NCBI RefSeq assembly: GCF_011758655.1
Contig: NZ_JAAMPA010000001.1
Span: forward strand, 1,116,001 to 1,180,000
Length of the DNA: 64,000 bases
Source of the DNA: Modestobacter marinus
GTDB lineage: Bacteria; Actinomycetota; Actinomycetes; Mycobacteriales; Geodermatophilaceae
Direction: 5' to 3'
Below, piece after piece: positions 1 through 11,881 of the stretch. The notes beneath the pieces were generated by a model. The model made no database searches and had not been told where the DNA came from. It saw only the letters and a list, made by a program, of their open reading frames with translations. Positions within the stretch are counted from its first letter, which is position 1, and every line of letters begins with the position of its first letter. The translations under genes were made by a program, and so were the position numbers.

Positions 1-4459
<4,459 letters not shown>

Positions 4460-4659
4460 TGATTTGATCGCAGCTGAGACCAAGAGTTGGCACTCTCGTT
4501 CAATCAACCAAAGGAATCCCTATCGACAACCCCGAAGGACCGCCGAAATGGGGGTATTGATACTTGGCACTGACTTTCGGCACGCTGTTGAGTTCTCAAG
4601 GAGCGGACGCGCACGTTCCCGGGCCAATTTCTTGGCCGTTCTCCGTGGCGGTGATTTCC
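4460..4659 (-). promoter_or_regulatory. rrn leader with antitermination/processing motif
   Basis: The transcribed leader upstream of 16S carries CCTTGAGAACTCAACAGCG on the minus strand (about 4585-4603). It is a second copy of the TTGAGAACT motif found in the 16S-23S spacer, as expected for boxA-type antitermination and for pairing of precursor ends. No gene is present between the 16S 5' end and the alkB-like stop at 4848. Confidence 0.7.
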
Positions 4660-4688
4660 ACTCTACACCAAGTTCCGCAGCAGTCGAA
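4660..4688 (-). promoter_or_regulatory. Likely rrn promoter
   Basis: On the minus strand there is TTCGAC (4683-4688), a 17-base spacer and TAGAGT (4660-4665), which fits a housekeeping sigma promoter. It lies about 200 bases upstream of the 16S 5' end. Other P1/P2 promoters may exist further upstream; only this one is convincing. Confidence 0.6.
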
Positions 4689-4847
4689 CCTCGGGGGTTC
4701 TTCCGGCGGTTTCCCAAGCCCTGCGGCCCGGTCCGTTCTCGCTTGGTGCATGGAGAACGATACACGCCCTCAGAGGGCCTCTGCAGGGGGGGTCCCCCGG
4801 GGCATCTCGAATGGTCGATGCGCGCTGCTGAGCAGGGAGAACGCCTG

Positions 4848-5477
4848 TCAGGCCACCCCGCGGGGGCGGAACTGGACGCTGACCCGAGGGCCCACGGCTT
4901 TCGTCGTCTTCGGGATGCAGTGCTCCCAGGTGCGCTGACAGGAGCCGCCCATCACGACCAGGTCGCCGTGCCCCAGGGTGAAGCGCCGGCTCTCGCCACC
5001 CCCGACCGGCCGGAGCAGGAGTGGCCGAGGGGAACCGAACGAGACGATGGCGACCATCGTGTCCTCGGTGCGGCTGCGCCCGATGCGGTCGCCGTGCCAG
5101 GCGACGCTGTCCCGGCCGTCGCGGTACAGGCACATGCCGGCGGTCACGAAGGGCTCGCCCAGCTCGGGGCGGTAGTGCTCGTCGAGGGCGGTGCGAGCCT
5201 CGGTGAGCACCGGGTGGGGCAGCACCTCGCCGCCGCCGTACCAGCGCAGCAGACGGGGTACGGCCACCTCGCGGTCGTACATCTGCCGGCGGTCCTCCCG
5301 CCAGCCGATGTCACCGAGGAGCACGTCCAGCACGCTGCCGGAGCCCTCGATCCAGCCGGGGAGGTGGTCGACCCAGGCGCCCCGGGTCAACGGGTGCCGG
5401 GTGACCCGCCCCGCCAGTGGGGTGAGCGCGGCCTCCTCGGTGACGTCCCAGATGGACGGCTGGTGCGCGAGCGACAT
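4848..5477 (-). CDS. AlkB-type 2-oxoglutarate/Fe(II) DNA dealkylation dioxygenase
   Basis: The product (209 aa) looks like a compact AlkB-family dioxygenase, which oxidatively removes alkyl lesions from DNA or RNA bases. The Fe ligands are visible as the HxD pair H128/D130 in WHGD and a distal H186, and 2-oxoglutarate can be held by R198/R204 in RVSVQFR. The region TAGMCLYRDG before the HxD resembles the usual nucleotide-recognition part. The ATG is preceded by TAGCCT with only six bases between, so the message is probably leaderless. An SOS-box-like palindrome lies just upstream, suggesting induction by DNA damage. The gene stands alone between the rrn operon and recQ. Family assignment is firm; substrate is not known. 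Confidence 0.9.
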   Translation of the reverse strand: MSLAHQPSIWDVTEEAALTPLAGRVTRHPLTRGAWVDHLPGWIEGSGSVLDVLLGDIGWREDRRQMYDREVAVPRLLRWYGGGEVLPHPVLTEARTALDEHYRPELGEPFVTAGMCLYRDGRDSVAWHGDRIGRSRTEDTMVAIVSFGSPRPLLLRPVGGGESRRFTLGHGDLVVMGGSCQRTWEHCIPKTTKAVGPRVSVQFRPRGVA

Positions 5478-5498
5478 GGAGGGAGGCTACCCCCGGTT

Positions 5499-5514
5499 TC
5501 GCACACTTGTTCGA
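5499..5514 (-). promoter_or_regulatory. LexA (SOS)-like box in the alkB-like promoter
   Basis: The minus strand reads TCGAACAAGTGTGCGA, which differs by one base from the actinobacterial/mycobacterial SOS consensus TCGAAC-N4-GTTCGA. It overlaps the expected -35 of the promoter whose -10 is TAGCCT (5484-5489), a sensible place for repression by LexA. Confidence 0.65.
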
Positions 5515-5601
5515 AAAGCTGTGGACAACGGGCATAGCCCCTCGGCCCCTCCGCACGGGCCCGCGCCTAGCCGGCGAGGCATCGGGGCGGAGGGTCCTCC
5601 C

Positions 5602-7842
5602 TCAGGCGCTGAGCGCCAGCACGAAGGGCAGCACCGAACCGGCGCCGGCCAGCCGGAGCTCCCGGCCGGCGACGGTCATGGTCCAGCGAGAGTCCGCCAG
5701 GTCGTCGACCAGGAGCACCGGGGCGTCACCGAGCTCGGCCAACCGGTCGCGGAGCTCCGACCCGACCACGATGCGCTGCCACACCCCAGCCAGCCGGAAG
5801 GCGCTGTTGCCGCCCGGCCCGCCGGTGGGGCCGCCGTGCGCCAGGTCGAGCGCGCCCAGGTAGGGCAGGCGCCCCAGTTGCGCCAGCCCCTGCGCCACGC
5901 CGGTCACGAGCGCCGGCCGCCGACGGGACGGCATCGCCACCACCCCGGCGGGGCGCTGCGCCCAGTCCCAGGCACCGAGCACCCGGGCACAGGCCTTCAG
6001 CAGCTCGGCGTCCGGAGGTGCGTCGTTGGGCAGGCCGGGCCGGATCACCCGGTGGCTCACGTCGTAGGCGGCGTCCGGGTCCTCCTCGATCGAGGGCGCC
6101 TCGAGGTCCTCGGCCAGGGTGGCCACGCCGCCGACCCCGTCGTCCCCCAGCAGCGTGCGCAGGCGCTGGCCCCAGCCCAGGTCGGTCAACCGGGCCACGG
6201 CCCGACCGGTGGCGATCTGCTCGCCCGCAGCGATCTTGCCCTTGACCTCGACGCCCAGGCGGTCGGCGCCGGTGGGCCACTGCGCCCGGGGCGCGAGCTC
6301 GACACCGGGCCGGTCCAGCCGCGCCGTGGCCGCCTCGGCCGCGCCGGCCGGCACGTCGGTGGGGTACCACGGGCCGGCGCAGACGTCGCAACGCCCGCAG
6401 GGCGCGGCGGTCGGGTCGTCGAGGGCCGTCTGGAGGAAGGCCATCCGGCACTCGGCGGTGTCGACGGGCCGGGCGTAGGTGAGCATCGACCGCTGCTCGG
6501 CCTCCCGGGTCGCGGTGACCCGGGAGTACCGCTCGGCGTCGTAGACCCACGGGACGCCGGTGGAACGCCAGCCGCCCTGCACCCGCTCCACCGCGCCGTC
6601 GACGGCGAGCACCTTGAGCAGCAGCTCGAGCCGGGAGCGCCGCACGTCGGCCACCGTCTCCAGGCGGGCCACCGACCACGCCTTGCCGTCGGCCATCGCG
6701 GTGAGGACCGCAGCGGCGTGGTCCTCCCGGGGCATGGAGGAGGTGGCGAACCACTGCCAGATCGCGATGTCCTCCGGGCCGGGGAGCAGAAGGACGTCGG
6801 CGTTGGCCACGGCACGGCCGGCACGACCGACCTGCTGGTAGTAGCTCACCGGCGACGACGGCGCCCCGAGGTGGACGACGAAGCCCAGGTCGGGCTTGTC
6901 GAAGCCCATCCCCAGCGCCGACGTGGCGACGAGGGCCTTCACCCGGTTCTCGCGCAGCGCCTCCTCGGCGTCCTTGCGGTCGGCGTCGTCCAGCCGCCCG
7001 GTGTAGGCGCGCACCTCGTGGCCGGCGTCGCGCAGCAGCGCGGCCGTCTCCTCGGCGGCGGCGACGGTGAGCGTGTAGACGATGCCGCTGCCCGGCAGGT
7101 CGCCGATGTGCGCGGCGAGCCAGGCCAGCCGGGCGCGGTCGGTGTCCAGCCGCAGCACACCCAGCCGCAGTGAGTCGCGGGCCAGCGGGCCGCGGACCGT
7201 CGTGACCTCCACCCCACCGGCGCCCAGCTGCTCGGCGACGTCGGCGACGACCCGCTCGTTGGCCGTGGCGGTGGTCGCGAGCACCGGGGTGCCGGTGGGC
7301 AGCTGACCGAGCAGGTCGCGTATGCGGCGGTAGTCGGGGCGGAAGTCGTGCCCCCAGTCGGAGACGCAGTGCGCCTCGTCGACCACCAGCAGGCCGCAGC
7401 GCTCGACCAGGCTGGGCAGCTGCTCGTCGCGGAACCGCGGGTTGGTCAGCCGCTCCGGGGAGACCAGCAGCACGTCGACGTCGTCGGCGGCGAGCCGGGC
7501 GTTGATGTCGTCCCACTCGGTCACGTTGGAGCTGGAGATCTCCACGGCCTTGATCCCGGCGCGGGCGGCGGCGGCCACCTGGTCGCGCATCAGCGCGAGC
7601 AACGGGCTGACCAGCAGCGTGGGCCCGGCACCGCGACGGCGCAGCAGGGCGGTGGAGACGAAGTAGACCGCCGACTTCCCCCAGCCGGTGCGCTGCACGA
7701 CCAGGGCGCGCTGGTGCCGCTCGACGAGCGCGGTGACGGCGGCGTCCTGACCCTCGCGGAAGACGGCGTCGGCCCGGCCGGTGAGCTCGCGCAGGACGCC
7801 GAGCGCCTCATCGGCCAGATCGGTCTCGACAGCGGTGCTCAT
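5602..7842 (-). CDS. RecQ-family DNA helicase with C-terminal phosphoribosyltransferase-like domain
   Basis: An ATP-dependent 3'-5' DNA helicase of about 746 aa. Residues 50-57 (QRTGWGKS) form the Walker A loop, followed by a DEAH box at about 155-158 (VVDEAHCVSDWGHDF, typical RecQ), motif III TATAN and a helicase C domain ending in QVGRAGR. A four-Cys zinc cluster (C...CGRCDVC) follows near residue 490. The last 200 residues are unlike HRDC: they end with PVLLVDDLADSRWT, which resembles the PRPP-binding loop of ComFC-type phosphoribosyltransferases. The ATG at 7842 gives MSTAVE; a second ATG ten codons upstream (7872) is possible, and neither has a strong SD. It is divergent from the PHP gene with only about 80 bases between, so they may share a control region. 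Confidence 0.9.
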   Translation of the reverse strand: MSTAVETDLADEALGVLRELTGRADAVFREGQDAAVTALVERHQRALVVQRTGWGKSAVYFVSTALLRRRGAGPTLLVSPLLALMRDQVAAAARAGIKAVEISSSNVTEWDDINARLAADDVDVLLVSPERLTNPRFRDEQLPSLVERCGLLVVDEAHCVSDWGHDFRPDYRRIRDLLGQLPTGTPVLATTATANERVVADVAEQLGAGGVEVTTVRGPLARDSLRLGVLRLDTDRARLAWLAAHIGDLPGSGIVYTLTVAAAEETAALLRDAGHEVRAYTGRLDDADRKDAEEALRENRVKALVATSALGMGFDKPDLGFVVHLGAPSSPVSYYQQVGRAGRAVANADVLLLPGPEDIAIWQWFATSSMPREDHAAAVLTAMADGKAWSVARLETVADVRRSRLELLLKVLAVDGAVERVQGGWRSTGVPWVYDAERYSRVTATREAEQRSMLTYARPVDTAECRMAFLQTALDDPTAAPCGRCDVCAGPWYPTDVPAGAAEAATARLDRPGVELAPRAQWPTGADRLGVEVKGKIAAGEQIATGRAVARLTDLGWGQRLRTLLGDDGVGGVATLAEDLEAPSIEEDPDAAYDVSHRVIRPGLPNDAPPDAELLKACARVLGAWDWAQRPAGVVAMPSRRRPALVTGVAQGLAQLGRLPYLGALDLAHGGPTGGPGGNSAFRLAGVWQRIVVGSELRDRLAELGDAPVLLVDDLADSRWTMTVAGRELRLAGAGSVLPFVLALSA

Positions 7843-7924
7843 GCGCTCGACCGTAGGCGGCGGTACCGACATCTCGCGGACCTGGGCGTGCGGTGGCTGT
7901 GGACGACCGGTTGGATGGGCACCG

Positions 7925-8752
7925 ATGCTGCCCCCGGACAACCACGTGCACTCGGAGTTCTCGTGGGACACCGGCCCACGGGCCTCGCTGCTGCGCGCCT
8001 GCGAGCGCGCCGTGGAGATCGGCCTCCCGGCCATCGCCTTCACCGAGCACCTGGACTTCACCGTCTGGGACGCCGCCGACCGCGCCACCGCGCAGGGGCT
8101 GACCGACCGCCACCCGGCCAACCAGCTGCCGATCGACGTCGACCTCTACGCCGAGACGATCTGGGAGGCCCGCCAGCGGTTCCCGACGCTGCGGGTCTGG
8201 TCCGGGGTCGAGGCCGGCGAGCCGCACCTGTTCGGGGCCAGCGTGGCCGCACACCTGGGCGCCTCCCCGGTCGACCGGGTCCTCGGCTCGCTGCACTCGC
8301 TGCCCGTCGACGGCCGGCTGATGGGCGTCAACCGCCTGCTCCACGCTCCCGGCATCGACGTGATCGCCACGATGCGCCGCTACCTCACCGAGATGGTGGC
8401 GATGATCGAGAGCAGCGACGTCTTCCAGGTGCTGGCCCACTGCGACTACCCGCGGCGCTACTGGCCCGGCGGCCGCGAGCAGTACCCGCAGGCCGTGTTC
8501 GAGGAGGAGTACCGCGCGGTGTTCCGGGCGCTGGCGGCCGGCGGCCGGGCGCTGGAGGTCAACACCACCAGCCCGCTGTGGTCGGTGGAGCTGCTCCGCT
8601 GGTACCGCGAGGAGGGCGGGGACGCCGTCAGCTTCGGCAGCGACGGCCACCAGCCGCACCTGGTCGGCCAGCGGTTCGACCTGGCGGTCGACGTCGTCGA
8701 GCAGGCCGGCTTCCGCCCGGGCCGGGACCGCTTCGACTTCTGGCGCCGCTGA
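7925..8752 (+). CDS. PHP-domain phosphoesterase (histidinol-phosphatase-like)
   Basis: A metal-dependent phosphoesterase of the PHP fold, 275 aa. Metal-site motifs appear in the expected order: NHVHSEFSWD (H7, H9) at the N terminus, TEHLD (E41, H42), the internal GVEAGE and LGSLH, LAHCDYPRR, and a C-terminal SFGSDGHQP. The best-known relatives are HisK-type histidinol phosphatases, but no histidine genes lie nearby, so the substrate is open. The ATG at 7925 places the first metal ligands at residues 7 and 9, as usual for the family. It is divergent from the recQ-like gene. Confidence 0.8.
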   Translation: MLPPDNHVHSEFSWDTGPRASLLRACERAVEIGLPAIAFTEHLDFTVWDAADRATAQGLTDRHPANQLPIDVDLYAETIWEARQRFPTLRVWSGVEAGEPHLFGASVAAHLGASPVDRVLGSLHSLPVDGRLMGVNRLLHAPGIDVIATMRRYLTEMVAMIESSDVFQVLAHCDYPRRYWPGGREQYPQAVFEEEYRAVFRALAAGGRALEVNTTSPLWSVELLRWYREEGGDAVSFGSDGHQPHLVGQRFDLAVDVVEQAGFRPGRDRFDFWRR

Positions 8753-8810
8753 CCCCGCCGGCGCAGGCCGACGACCTCCCGAGAACGGTCGGTGTCGATC
8801 CGGTCGTGGA

Positions 8811-8820
8811 CTGCCGATGA
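8811..8820 (+). promoter_or_regulatory. CTGCCGATGA decamer upstream of small Ala-rich gene
   Basis: CTGCCGATGA ends seven bases before the GTG at 8828. The same decamer, at the same seven-base distance, precedes the paralogous gene at 41110. It could be a -10-like element of a leaderless promoter read by an alternative sigma factor. Confidence 0.4.
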
Positions 8821-8827
8821 GAGGGCC

Positions 8828-9076
8828 GTGACCGATCCGGCTGCCTCCGAGGCCCCGACCGACGCGGACGACGCCGTCCCCTTCGGACCGCAGACCGTCG
8901 TCCAGGCGGCGACCGCCGACGGCCTGGCCGCCGTCGCCCGGCTGCACGAGGAGGCCTTGGCGGCGATCGCGGCGCTGGCCGAGAGCTGGGAGCAGCCCGC
9001 CGATCCGGTCCGGGTGCTCCGCACGGCCGAGCGGCCGGCCGTCGTCCTCCGGCCCGGCGCGGCCACCGCTGCGTGA
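8828..9076 (+). CDS. Small Ala-rich helical protein, paralogue of the 41110 gene
   Basis: About 82 aa of unknown function. Starting at GTG 8828 (VTDPAASEAP) the protein has one long predicted helix, roughly residues 26-55, including LAAVARLHEEALAAIAALAE. It has no signal peptide, membrane segment or Cys. It is clearly related to the product at 41110-41442, which has the matching stretch LASIARIHADGLAAVATIAE followed by a similar DPxSVRV segment. An ATG at 8792 is in frame but would place the decamer CTGCCGATGA inside the gene, so the GTG is preferred. The gene stands between the PHP gene and the carbamate kinase operon on the same strand. I do not recognise a named family. Confidence 0.55.
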   Translation: MTDPAASEAPTDADDAVPFGPQTVVQAATADGLAAVARLHEEALAAIAALAESWEQPADPVRVLRTAERPAVVLRPGAATAA

Positions 9077-9099
9077 TCCCCGCCGCATGATCGACCCCC

Positions 9100-9116
9100 A
9101 GGTACTTCACCGCTAA
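9100..9116 (-). promoter_or_regulatory. Island motif copy A (carbamate kinase promoter)
   Basis: The minus strand reads TTAGCGGTGAAGTACCT. It matches two copies in the fdrA/Mo-hydroxylase intergenic region (19654-19673 and 19695-19714). Read toward the gene, its TTCACC part coincides with the probable -35 of the carbamate kinase promoter, so a bound protein would directly affect RNA polymerase. Confidence 0.65.
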
Positions 9117-9135
9117 GGCAGTTTCCCGCTAGGGT
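9106..9135 (+). promoter_or_regulatory. Leaderless promoter of the carbamate kinase-barbiturase operon
   Basis: TTCACC (9106-9111), an 18-base spacer and TAGGGT (9130-9135) end six bases before the ATG at 9142. This places the transcription start on or next to the start codon. There is no Shine-Dalgarno sequence. Confidence 0.55.
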
Positions 9136-9141
9136 CACGCA

Positions 9142-10119
9142 ATGGCCCTCCCCCGTCGCGTCGTCATCGCCCTGGGCGGCAACGCGATGACCGGCCCCGA
9201 CGGCTCCGCCACCCCGCGCGCCCAGCGGGACGCGATCGCCGCGGCAGCCCGGCACGTTGCCGCCGTCGTCGCCACCGGGGCCGAGGTGGTCCTGACCCAC
9301 GGCAACGGCCCCCAGGTCGGCAACCTGCTGGTCAAGAACGAGCTGGCCGCGCACGTGGTGCCACCGGTCCCGCTGGACTGGAACGTCGCCCAGACCCAGG
9401 CGACCATCGGTTTCACCTTCGCCGACGAGCTGGACGCCGCGCTGGCCGCCCTCGGCTCGCCGCAGCGCGCTGCCGCACTGGTCACCCGCACCCTCGTCGA
9501 CCCCGCCGACCCGGGGTTCGCGACGCCGTCCAAGCCGGTCGGCCGGCACCTGCCCCGCGAGGAGGCCCAGCGCCTCATCGACCTCGGGCAGAACTGGGAG
9601 GACCGCGGCGAGCGCGGCTGGCGGCGGGTGGTCGCCTCACCCGAGCCGCTGTCGGTGATCGACGTCCCGGCCATCGAGGCGCTGAGCGGCGCCGGGTTCG
9701 TGGTCGTCTGCGCCGGCGGGGGCGGGGTGCCCGTGGTCCCCGGCCCCGGGGACGGCGACGCGCTGCTGGGCGTCGAGGCGGTCATCGACAAGGACCTCAC
9801 CGCCGCCCTGCTCGCCCGGGAGCTGCGCGCGGACACGCTGGTCATCGCCACCGACGTCCCGCACGTGATGGTCGACTTCGGCAGCCCCTCTGCCCGGCCG
9901 CTCACCCGGGTCACCGTCGCCGAGATGCGTGCGCACGCCGACGCCGGCCAGTTCGCCCGCGGCAGCATGGGCCCCAAGGTCGAGGCCGCCCTGCGCTTCG
10001 TGACCGACTCCGGGGACGGCCGCCAGGGCGCGCGCGCCGTCATCACCGCACTGACCCACATCTCCGACGCCGTCGCCCGTGACGACGTCGGCACCGTCAT
10101 CACCGCACAGGAGGAGTGA
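9142..10119 (+). CDS. arcC: Carbamate kinase
   Basis: Catalyses carbamoyl phosphate + ADP to carbamate + ATP. The 325 aa product has the amino-acid kinase fold signatures in order: VVIALGGNAM (about 7-16), THGNGPQVGN (about 52-61), KPVGRHLP (about 132-139), VCAGGGGVPV (about 191-200), DKDLTAALLA and a C-terminal MGPKVEAA substrate loop. Length is typical for ArcC. No arginine deiminase or ornithine transcarbamoylase gene is nearby. Instead it is three bases upstream of a barbiturase-type ring-opening amidohydrolase in the same operon, and fdrA/DUF1116 lie 7 kb away, so it probably cashes in carbamoyl phosphate from breakdown of a ring compound. It is likely leaderless, with a shared regulatory motif at its -35. 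Confidence 0.93.
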   Translation: MALPRRVVIALGGNAMTGPDGSATPRAQRDAIAAAARHVAAVVATGAEVVLTHGNGPQVGNLLVKNELAAHVVPPVPLDWNVAQTQATIGFTFADELDAALAALGSPQRAAALVTRTLVDPADPGFATPSKPVGRHLPREEAQRLIDLGQNWEDRGERGWRRVVASPEPLSVIDVPAIEALSGAGFVVVCAGGGGVPVVPGPGDGDALLGVEAVIDKDLTAALLARELRADTLVIATDVPHVMVDFGSPSARPLTRVTVAEMRAHADAGQFARGSMGPKVEAALRFVTDSGDGRQGARAVITALTHISDAVARDDVGTVITAQEE

Positions 10120-10122
10120 GTC

Positions 10123-11226
10123 ATGCCCGCACCGATCGAGGTCCGCAAGGTCCCGCTGCACAACGTCAGCGATGCCTCCGAGCTCGCCAAGCTCATCGAC
10201 GACGGCGTCATGGACGCCGACCGGGTCATCGCCGTCATCGGCAAGACCGAGGGCAACGGCGGCGTCAACGACTACACCCGGATCATCGCCGACCGCGCCT
10301 TCCGCGAGGTGCTGATGGAGAAGGGGTCGCGGAGCAAGGAGGAAGTCGGGGAGATCCCGATCGTGTGGTCCGGTGGCACGGACGGCGTCATCAGCCCGCA
10401 CGCCACCATCTTCGCCACGCTGCCCGAGGACGCGGTGGAGAAGACCGACGAGCCGCGGCTGACCGTCGGGTTCGCCATGAGCGAGGTGCTGCTGCCCGAG
10501 GACATCGGCCGGCTGACCATGGTGGAGAAGGTCGCCGAGGGCGTGCGCCGGGCGATGGCCGAGGCGGGCATCACCGACCCGGCCGACGTCCACTACGTGC
10601 AGACCAAGACGCCGTTGCTGACCATCGAGACGATCCGCGAGGCCAAGTCGCGCGGGCAGGAGACGTACTACGACGAGCCGCACGGCTCGATGGACCTCTC
10701 CAACGGCACGACGGCCCTGGGCATCGCCCTGGCGCTCGGCGAGATCGAGATGCCGGAGCAGAAGCAGGTCATGCGCGACTTCTCGCTGTTCAGCGCGGTC
10801 GCGTCCTGCTCGTCGGGCGTGGAGCTGGACCGGGCGCAGATCGTCGTCGTCGGCAACGCCCGCGGGCACGGCGGCAACTACCGGATCGGCCACTCGGTGA
10901 TGAACGACGCACTCGACCAGGACGGCATCTGGAACGCCATCCGGGACGCCGGCCTCGACCTGCCCGAGCGGCCGCACACCTCGGACCTGGACGGGAACCT
11001 GGTCAACGTCTTCCTCAAGTGCGAGGCCGACCCGACCGGCTACGTGCGCGGCCGGCGCAACGCGATGCTGGACGACTCCGACGTCTTCTGGCACCGGCAG
11101 ATCAAGGCCACCGTCGGCGGCGTGGCCGCCTCGGTGACCGGCGACCCGGCGGTGTTCGTCTCGGTGGCCGCCGTGCACCAGGGCCCGTCTGGCGGCGGCC
11201 CGGTCGCCGCCATCGTCAAGGCCTGA
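10123..11226 (+). CDS. Ring-opening amidohydrolase, barbiturase/cyanuric acid hydrolase family
   Basis: Hydrolyses a cyclic imide ring; known relatives are barbiturase (barbiturate to ureidomalonate) and cyanuric acid amidohydrolase AtzD (cyanurate to carboxybiuret). The 367 aa length is usual for this rare fold of three similar domains. K41 in [14 protein letters not shown] at 83-88, a central Ser in SAVASCSSG and a C-terminal [13 protein letters not shown] correspond to the Lys/Ser-rich active-site pieces of each repeat. The family is confined to these enzymes, so the class is firm. Barbiturase is favoured over AtzD because a molybdenum hydroxylase (uracil dehydrogenase-like) is encoded near by. 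It follows carbamate kinase by three bases with GGAGGAG as SD, so the two are co-expressed. Confidence 0.88.
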   Translation: MPAPIEVRKVPLHNVSDASELAKLIDDGVMDADRVIAVIGKTEGNGGVNDYTRIIADRAFREVLMEKGSRSKEEVGEIPIVWSGGTDGVISPHATIFATLPEDAVEKTDEPRLTVGFAMSEVLLPEDIGRLTMVEKVAEGVRRAMAEAGITDPADVHYVQTKTPLLTIETIREAKSRGQETYYDEPHGSMDLSNGTTALGIALALGEIEMPEQKQVMRDFSLFSAVASCSSGVELDRAQIVVVGNARGHGGNYRIGHSVMNDALDQDGIWNAIRDAGLDLPERPHTSDLDGNLVNVFLKCEADPTGYVRGRRNAMLDDSDVFWHRQIKATVGGVAASVTGDPAVFVSVAAVHQGPSGGGPVAAIVKA

Positions 11227-11234
11227 GCGACGGC

Positions 11235-11260
11235 GCCGGCCCGGGACCACCCGGGCCGGC
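11235..11260. terminator. Bidirectional hairpin terminator
   Basis: A perfect 11-base stem (11235-11245 with 11250-11260) and a four-base ACCA loop lie between the convergent amidohydrolase and ohr genes. It has no U-tract, which is common for actinobacterial terminators. Confidence 0.7.
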
Positions 11261-11278
11261 GCCCTCGGCCGAGCCCAC

Positions 11279-11701
11279 TCAGGCGACGGTGGTCTCCAGG
11301 GTGACCGGGACGTTGCCGCGGGTGGCGTTGGAGTACGGGCAGACCTGGTGCGCCGCCTCGACGAGCTGGTCCGCGGTCGCCTGGTCGACGCCACCGAGCT
11401 CGACGTGCAGGTCCACCTCGAGGCCGAAGCCACCGGCGTCGTCCGGGCCGATGCCGACCTCGGCGGTGACGCCGGCGTCACTGATCGGGGCCTTCTGCTT
11501 GCGGGCCACCATCTTCAGCGCGGAGAGGAAGCACGCGGCGTAGCCGGCGGCGAACAGCTGCTCGGGGTTGGTGGCGCCACCCTCACCGCCCATCTCCTTC
11601 GGCGTCGCGAGGTCCTGGTCGATCAGGCCGTCCGAGGAACGGGTGTGGCCGTTGCGGCCGTCCCCGGTGGCGGTGGCGACGGCGGTGTAGATGCTGGGCA
11701 C
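11279..11701 (-). CDS. ohr: Organic hydroperoxide resistance protein (Ohr/OsmC family)
   Basis: A thiol peroxidase that reduces organic and fatty-acid hydroperoxides in the cytosol. From the GTG at 11701 the protein is 140 aa, the standard Ohr length, beginning PSIYTAVATATG. Both redox cysteines are present: AAGYAACFLSAL (about residue 60) and AHQVCPYSNATRGN (about residue 124), as is the family signature GGEGGATNPEQLF. GGAGG lies eight bases before the GTG and supports this start over longer in-frame ones. The divergent neighbour is a SpoIIE-type phosphatase. No OhrR repressor is seen next to it. Confidence 0.93.
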   Translation of the reverse strand: MPSIYTAVATATGDGRNGHTRSSDGLIDQDLATPKEMGGEGGATNPEQLFAAGYAACFLSALKMVARKQKAPISDAGVTAEVGIGPDDAGGFGLEVDLHVELGGVDQATADQLVEAAHQVCPYSNATRGNVPVTLETTVA

Positions 11702-11881
11702 GAGCGGGCCTCCAGTTGGTTGGTTGCAGCAGCCAGCCGAACACCCGCCGCACCGTCCGCATGCCCACGCGCCAGGCCGATCTCGCTCACGCACCCGGGG
11801 TGCGTGAGCCCGGCCACCTGGTTGGCTACCTTGATCGCTGCGCCGGGCCCGCGGGGACCGGACGGACGAGGAGCTGCTCCG

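Noticed and set aside
5191..7173. Long plus-strand open frame opposite recQ
   Set aside because: It is the mirror frame of a high-GC gene; it lacks a domain pattern and is Gly/Arg/Pro-rich.
9142..10119. Arginine deiminase pathway
   Set aside because: Carbamate kinase is present, but no arcA, arcB or arcD gene is in the window.
10123..11226. Triazine (atrazine/cyanurate) degradation
   Set aside because: The family also includes AtzD, but no biuret or allophanate hydrolase gene is near by, whereas a Mo hydroxylase and FdrA are. Not excluded, only less likely.
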